Assembly (NCBI GenBank): GCA_024681175.1 | Contig: JAILBI010000111.1 | Coordinates: 1-18,873 of the forward strand | Direction of reading: 5' to 3' | Length of the DNA: 18,873 nt | From: Acholeplasmatales bacterium | Lineage (GTDB): Bacteria > Bacillota_I > Bacilli_A > Acholeplasmatales > Anaeroplasmataceae | Part shown: piece after piece, positions 15,326 through 18,873 of the stretch | How the letters are laid out: each line of letters starts with the position of its first letter | Numbering within the stretch: position 1 is the stretch's first letter | Made by a program: the position numbers and the translations under genes | Notes under the pieces: generated by a model | What the model saw: only the letters and a program-made list of their open reading frames with translations | Told to the model about the DNA's origin: nothing | Databases searched by the model: none

Positions 15326-16821
15326 TGAGCGAATTAAAAGTTTTATTAGATTCTGTTAAAGCAGATGTTTTAAACAATAATTTTAAAAGAGCACAAGTAA
15401 ATGTAGAAAAGATTTTATATTTACTAAAGGCTGATTATGATAGTGGCATTAACAGAAGACAATCTGGTCTAGCTTTTAATAAACTATTAAAAGTAAGAAA
15501 AGAAATTATCGAAAATAATATTACTGACGTATCATATGATATACTTCATATTGAAAATCCTAATAAAAAAGCTTCTGATGATACAGATATAGATTTTTCA
15601 AGTAGCTCTCATTTCTTTGATGATATAGAAAGCGATGATAATACTAAAGAAGATTCTAATGAAAAACCATCTGAAGAAGAAGCTTTAAACAGTGAAGAAT
15701 CTAAATTAGATAATATTGAGGATGAAGTAGAAAATACTCAAGAAAAAGAAAGTGCTGAGGACAAGATATTAAACACTCCTTCAGAAGAAGAAAATTATGA
15801 TTTCCAATTTAATTGGAATGATTTACCAACAATAAAATTTGAAGATATTGCTGGTTTAGAGGACGTAAAAGAAATTGTAAGAGTAAAGGTATTATTACCT
15901 TTATTACATCCAGAAGCGACAGAAGGATATGTCACTTCAGGCGGTGGTGGAGTATGTCTTTATGGACCTCCAGGAACTGGTAAGACTATGATGGCGGCAG
16001 CGATTGCCAACACAATTGGTGCTAAATTTTGTTCTGTTACACCATCTGATTTATTACATCAGGGTGCTGGAAATACAGAAAAAGCAGTTAGAGCATTGTT
16101 CCAACAGGCTAGAAAATTTAAGTGCTCTGTAATCTATTTTGATGAGATGGATTCAATAGCCCCTAAATCAACTAAAAGCCAATATGCAAGACAATTAAGA
16201 AGCGAGTTTTTAGCACAGCTACAAGGTATTTCAGCTTATGGCGAAAAGAGTAATAATATATTATTCTTAATCTGCGCAACTAACAAGCCTTGGGATATAG
16301 ATTCTGCATTCTTAAGACCTGGTAGATTTGGCACTAAAGTTTATGTAGATTTACCTGATGATGATGCTAGATTATATATTGTTACTCATAGATTAGAAAA
16401 AATTAAAGACTTAGGTCATGTCGATATAAGTGATGATATTGATTTTGATCATATAGTTGAGGCAACTAATGGCTTTAACTGTTCTGATGTAACTAATTTA
16501 TTGTCAGTTGTTGAAGAAATCTCAATGAGAAGAGCATTTGAAAACAGTGGCTTAAAAACTATTTGTAACGAAGACTTTAATATTGCTTTAAATTCTGTTT
16601 CTTCATCAGTACAAAAAGAAGATATTATCAAGCTTAGAGAATGGCGTAAAGCTAATGATATAACTATTAATTTAGAAAAAAAGTCAACTGAAAAAGAAGA
16701 TGTATCAGAACCTGAATTAAAAGCTCAAGATAAAATTGTAGAAAGCGAAAATATTCCTACTGATTTAGACTCTAAAGATGATTTTTTAGGCGAAGATAAT
16801 TCAACAGATTCAAATAACTAA
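15325..16821 (+). CDS. Vps4-like AAA ATPase 3 with MIT-like domain and acidic extensions
   Basis: The predicted protein has 498 residues. Residues 3-66 form a short MIT-like helical bundle. Residues of about 80-158 are a long acidic, Ser/Glu/Asp-rich linker. The AAA module runs from about 168 to 425: Walker A GPPGTGKT 214-221, Walker B VIYFDE with D273 and E274, sensor 1 N320, and a textbook arginine-finger motif FLRPGRF with R331 and R334. The pore loop is unusual: where Vps4 has 'SKWMGESEK' this protein has 'LHQGAGNTEK', so the aromatic is G247. An acidic tail (about 445-498) follows the C-terminal helix 'SSVQKEDIIKLREW'. ATG 15325 shares one base with the stop of ATPase 2, so the two are translationally coupled and may form a mixed ring. 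The gene ends the operon, 10 bases before a strong terminator. ATP hydrolysis looks intact; substrate grip may depend on partners. Confidence 0.8.
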   Translation: MSELKVLLDSVKADVLNNNFKRAQVNVEKILYLLKADYDSGINRRQSGLAFNKLLKVRKEIIENNITDVSYDILHIENPNKKASDDTDIDFSSSSHFFDDIESDDNTKEDSNEKPSEEEALNSEESKLDNIEDEVENTQEKESAEDKILNTPSEEENYDFQFNWNDLPTIKFEDIAGLEDVKEIVRVKVLLPLLHPEATEGYVTSGGGGVCLYGPPGTGKTMMAAAIANTIGAKFCSVTPSDLLHQGAGNTEKAVRALFQQARKFKCSVIYFDEMDSIAPKSTKSQYARQLRSEFLAQLQGISAYGEKSNNILFLICATNKPWDIDSAFLRPGRFGTKVYVDLPDDDARLYIVTHRLEKIKDLGHVDISDDIDFDHIVEATNGFNCSDVTNLLSVVEEISMRRAFENSGLKTICNEDFNIALNSVSSSVQKEDIIKLREWRKANDITINLEKKSTEKEDVSEPELKAQDKIVESENIPTDLDSKDDFLGEDNSTDSNN

Positions 16822-16831
16822 TATTATACTT

Positions 16832-16861
16832 ATTCCTTAGGATTAATCCTAAGGAATTTTT
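16832..16861 (+). terminator. intrinsic terminator of the ESCRT-like operon
   Basis: Bases 16832-16857 are a perfect 26-base palindrome (11-bp stem if TTAA is the loop) followed by a run of five T. It begins 10 bases after the stop of the last operon gene. Because the stem is a complete palindrome it can form a hairpin from either strand, but only the + side has genes reading into it. Confidence 0.9.
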
Positions 16862-16895
16862 AAGTACATTTTTTATAATTTATTGTATTAAAATA

Positions 16896-16924
16896 TTAAA
16901 AAGTCAATAAAACTATGTTATAAT
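16896..16924 (+). promoter_or_regulatory. promoter of the tandem-module gene
   Basis: An extended -10 TGTTATAAT (16916-16924) has a weak -35-like TTAAAA (16896-16901, 4 of 6 to TTGACA) 17 bases before the TATAAT. It lies after the terminator and about 70 bases before the start at 16994, so the transcript would carry a roughly 60-base leader. Confidence 0.55.
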
Positions 16925-16975
16925 GAATCGATTTGGTTTTTATTTTAAAATTGAAAAAAACAATTGATTTTAAAT

Positions 16976-16984
16976 AGAGGGGAG
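16976..16984 (+). promoter_or_regulatory. ribosome binding site deciding the ATG 16994 start
   Basis: AGAGGGGAG lies nine bases before ATG 16994. The longer frame from TTG 16964 would contain this site inside the coding region and does not align with the paralogues. Confidence 0.7.
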
Positions 16985-16993
16985 TTTTTTAAA

Positions 16994-18517
16994 ATGAATT
17001 ATATTGATTTTTTAAGGGACAAAAAATATGATGAACTTAAATTAGTCTTAGAAGATGAATTAACAAAAAATCCAGAAAACGGTAATTTATGGTATTTATT
17101 ATTTTTGTGTACTAATAACAATTTTTATGATTTTAATCCTAATAAAATTAATGATTATAGAGATTCATTTTTTAAATCTATATTATATTCATCACTAGAA
17201 GAAAAAATGAAAATATTTGTCGACATACAGCTATATACTTACATTATTCCTTTTTATGGCTTTGGTAATATAATTAGAAAATATCAAATGAAACAATATG
17301 TTGAATGTATAGATGATTTAATTGTGCATGTAAATGATGAAAAGGTGTCAGCTAATTATACAAAAGTTTCTGAAGCATTAGAAGTAATATTTGAAAAGGC
17401 AACTGATGTTGCTGAACTTAATTTACAAATAATTATTTTAAATGCGTTATATCTAAAATCTTCATCAAATATATTTTTAGGTATGCTACAAAAGAAATTT
17501 GCTAATCCATTATTTCAATTTTCAAATATTGGTTTTATGACTCAATGCATGCATGCAGTAGAACTAAAATCATATTTAGTTCATAAACATTTATTAGTAA
17601 GTAATGAAGAGGATAAAGAATCAATCGCTCGCGTCATTGATTCTATAAAAGATCAAAAGGATTTTGAAATTCAACCTAAGTTAACTCAAAAATCAGATTA
17701 TAATCCACAAGTAATTAAGGATTATTCAAAAAGACTAAGAGAGGGCAAATATGATAATTTAGCAGAAGATATAAGAAATGATTTAAAAGTAAATCCTTAC
17801 GAATGGATTTTATGGTATCTTTTATTCTTATCAGAAAATCGTAATTACCTTAATTTTAATCCTAAAAAAGTAGTTGATATTGAATCATTTAACAACGCTA
17901 AGAAGTTTTCGTCTAAAGAAATTGAATTAATTATTGATGCTGAATATAGATTATTTTCAAATACATATAATTATTCTGTCTTTGTTCAAATGTTTAGATA
18001 TTATCAATATCGTAAATATGAACAGTGCTTAGTTCAACTTATCATGTTCTTAAACGATAAAAGTAATAGAGTTACAAATCCTAAAATGATTTTTAATGCA
18101 TTATCTATATTATTTAAATCTCCATCATGTGTAACTGATTTAAATTTCCAAATATTGATTATCAATGCATTATATTTAAAATTAAATTATCAAGAATTTG
18201 AAAAATTATTCTTATTAAAAATTCAAGATCCTATGTATAATTATTCTAAAATAGATCTTATTACATTAGCCAAAGATTCAAAGGAATTGATGAAATATAT
18301 GGCATATGATACAATAATAAATTTAGATGATATTAGAAATATAGAGGAAGAAAAAAATACATATGACCCTCATTCCAAAAATTATGAACCTGATAAGAGT
18401 AATCTAAATCCTAATAATGTATATGGAACTAGAATTGGTTTATCTCGTCCTACATATGGTATAGGCTATGGTATAGTTGATTTAGTAGATATAATCTCAC
18501 ATATATTATTGAGATAA
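16994..18517 (+). CDS. protein with two tandem copies of the shared N-module
   Basis: The predicted protein has 507 residues. Copy 1 covers residues 1 to about 190 (LWYLLFL, TNNNF, IRKYQ, Y.EC, LQIIILNALYLK). Copy 2 covers about 240 to 430 (LWYLLFL, ENRNY, FRYYQ, Y.QC, FQILIINALYLK). The copies are clearly related but diverged, so the duplication is not recent. The last 60 or so residues are a polar linker with Asn/Asp/Pro, then a Gly/Tyr-rich stretch (GIGYGIVD), and end in a short hydrophobic segment, DLVDIISHILLR, that may be an amphipathic helix. No signal peptide or strong membrane helix is visible. With two modules it could bridge two copies of whatever the module binds. Separate promoter after the operon terminator; a further module gene follows 45 bases downstream. 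Function unknown. Confidence 0.8.
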   Translation: MNYIDFLRDKKYDELKLVLEDELTKNPENGNLWYLLFLCTNNNFYDFNPNKINDYRDSFFKSILYSSLEEKMKIFVDIQLYTYIIPFYGFGNIIRKYQMKQYVECIDDLIVHVNDEKVSANYTKVSEALEVIFEKATDVAELNLQIIILNALYLKSSSNIFLGMLQKKFANPLFQFSNIGFMTQCMHAVELKSYLVHKHLLVSNEEDKESIARVIDSIKDQKDFEIQPKLTQKSDYNPQVIKDYSKRLREGKYDNLAEDIRNDLKVNPYEWILWYLLFLSENRNYLNFNPKKVVDIESFNNAKKFSSKEIELIIDAEYRLFSNTYNYSVFVQMFRYYQYRKYEQCLVQLIMFLNDKSNRVTNPKMIFNALSILFKSPSCVTDLNFQILIINALYLKLNYQEFEKLFLLKIQDPMYNYSKIDLITLAKDSKELMKYMAYDTIINLDDIRNIEEEKNTYDPHSKNYEPDKSNLNPNNVYGTRIGLSRPTYGIGYGIVDLVDIISHILLR

Positions 18518-18550
18518 TTATTATTAAACAATAGAAAGAATATTTAGTAA

Positions 18551-18555
18551 GGGAG
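18551..18555 (+). promoter_or_regulatory. ribosome binding site deciding a GTG start at 18563
   Basis: GGGAG lies seven bases before GTG 18563, and the N-terminus read from that GTG (MEKYWNLL) is nearly identical to the start of the module protein at 8362 (MEKYWNMLL). Confidence 0.7.
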
Positions 18556-18562
18556 AAAAAAA

Positions 18563-18873
18563 GTGGAAAAGTATTGGAATCTTTTAAAAGAAGAAAAGTA
18601 TTCTGAACTTTCAGAACAAATTTTAATAGAACTGAGTGTAAAATTTAATGATTATGAATTATGGTATTTATTATTTTTGTGTCAAAATAATAATTATTAT
18701 GATTTTGATGTAGAAAAAATCAATAATAAAGAAACTTTAGATAAAGCTTTATTATATGCTCCTTATGATAAAAAAAAGATTATAGAAAATGAATTATTAT
18801 TATATTCAAATTTAAAAGAATTTAAAGGGTTTGACCATATATTAAGACATTATCAATTAAAAGAATATAATAA
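18563..18873 (+). CDS. start of a further shared N-module protein (3' end outside window)
   Basis: The frame opens with GTG 18563 and is still open at the right edge, giving about 103 residues. They are plainly the shared module: MEKYWNLL start, LWYLLFL, QNNNY, and 'LRHYQLKEYN' in the order and spacing of the other copies. This is the eighth copy of the module in the window, in the seventh gene. Its C-terminal part, which differs in every paralogue, is not visible, so no specific role can be given. It follows the tandem-module gene by 45 bases in the same direction, without a visible terminator between, so they are probably co-transcribed. Confidence 0.85.
   Translation, partial: MEKYWNLLKEEKYSELSEQILIELSVKFNDYELWYLLFLCQNNNYYDFDVEKINNKETLDKALLYAPYDKKKIIENELLLYSNLKEFKGFDHILRHYQLKEYN

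Noticed and set aside
1264..16631. Reverse-strand open frames of 60-114 codons (for example 5348-5662, 8706-9050, 14572-14904)
   Set aside because: All lie opposite clear + strand genes, have low-complexity Ser/Phe/Ile-rich translations, and show no recognisable domain. They are antisense shadows.
12255..16821. The AAA ATPases as FtsH or Clp-type proteases
   Set aside because: There is no HExxH zinc protease domain, no membrane helices, and no ClpP-binding loop. The N-terminal bundle and C-terminal helix fit the Vps4/katanin class.
1..18873. Mycoplasma-type genetic code (TGA as Trp), suggested by the very low GC
   Set aside because: Trp is TGG in the conserved LWYLLFL motifs and TGA ends the first gene at 363-365.

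Overview
The window looks like a chromosomal segment of a very AT-rich, low-GC Gram-positive bacterium. By eye it is well under one third G+C. Starts are preceded by GGAGG/AGGGG-type ribosome binding sites, all genes lie on the + strand with short or no gaps, and TGG encodes Trp while TGA is used as a stop (363-365), so this is not the Mycoplasma code. The composition and the Sel1 and BspA-type leucine-rich repeat (LRR) proteins suggest an uncultured gut Bacillota/Bacilli (RF39- or Erysipelotrichales-like). That taxonomic guess is inference. I see no tRNA, rRNA, CRISPR array, transposase or phage gene.

Layout. (1) 1-6437: the tail of an unknown gene, then a zinc-ribbon/LRR protein, then three proteins (starts 1898, 3084, 4677) that share one N-terminal module of about 180 residues but carry different C-termini (Sel1, Sel1, BspA-type LRR). 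(2) 6551-9720: two more proteins with the module, one tail-anchored with Sel1 repeats and one with a coiled coil and two membrane helices, then a small three-helix membrane protein. (3) 9786-16821: a seven-gene operon with an extended -10 promoter before it and a strong terminator after it. It encodes an SPFH-like protein with a C-terminal zinc ribbon, a helical protein of unknown family, an ESCRT-III (Snf7/CHMP)-like protein, a Vps4-like AAA ATPase with an N-terminal MIT-like bundle, a second ESCRT-III-like protein, and two further MIT-like AAA ATPases. (4) 16994-18873: another promoter, a protein with two tandem copies of the shared module, and the start of yet another module protein running off the window.

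Interpretation. The central operon looks like a bacterial counterpart of the ESCRT-III/Vps4 membrane-remodelling machine: two putative filament-forming proteins, three divergent AAA motors with their own MIT-like domains, and a possible membrane scaffold (SPFH). Bacteria are known to have ESCRT-III superfamily members (PspA/Vipp1), but these are not normally paired with MIT-Vps4-type ATPases, and here the resemblance is to the CHMP/Did2 type. The flanking paralogous family has a constant N-module (hallmarks LWYLLFL..NNNY and F.R.YQ...Y..C) with exchangeable repeat or membrane C-termini. It may supply adaptors or membrane anchors that feed clients or locations into the same machine. All functional links between the family and the operon are inferred from adjacency.
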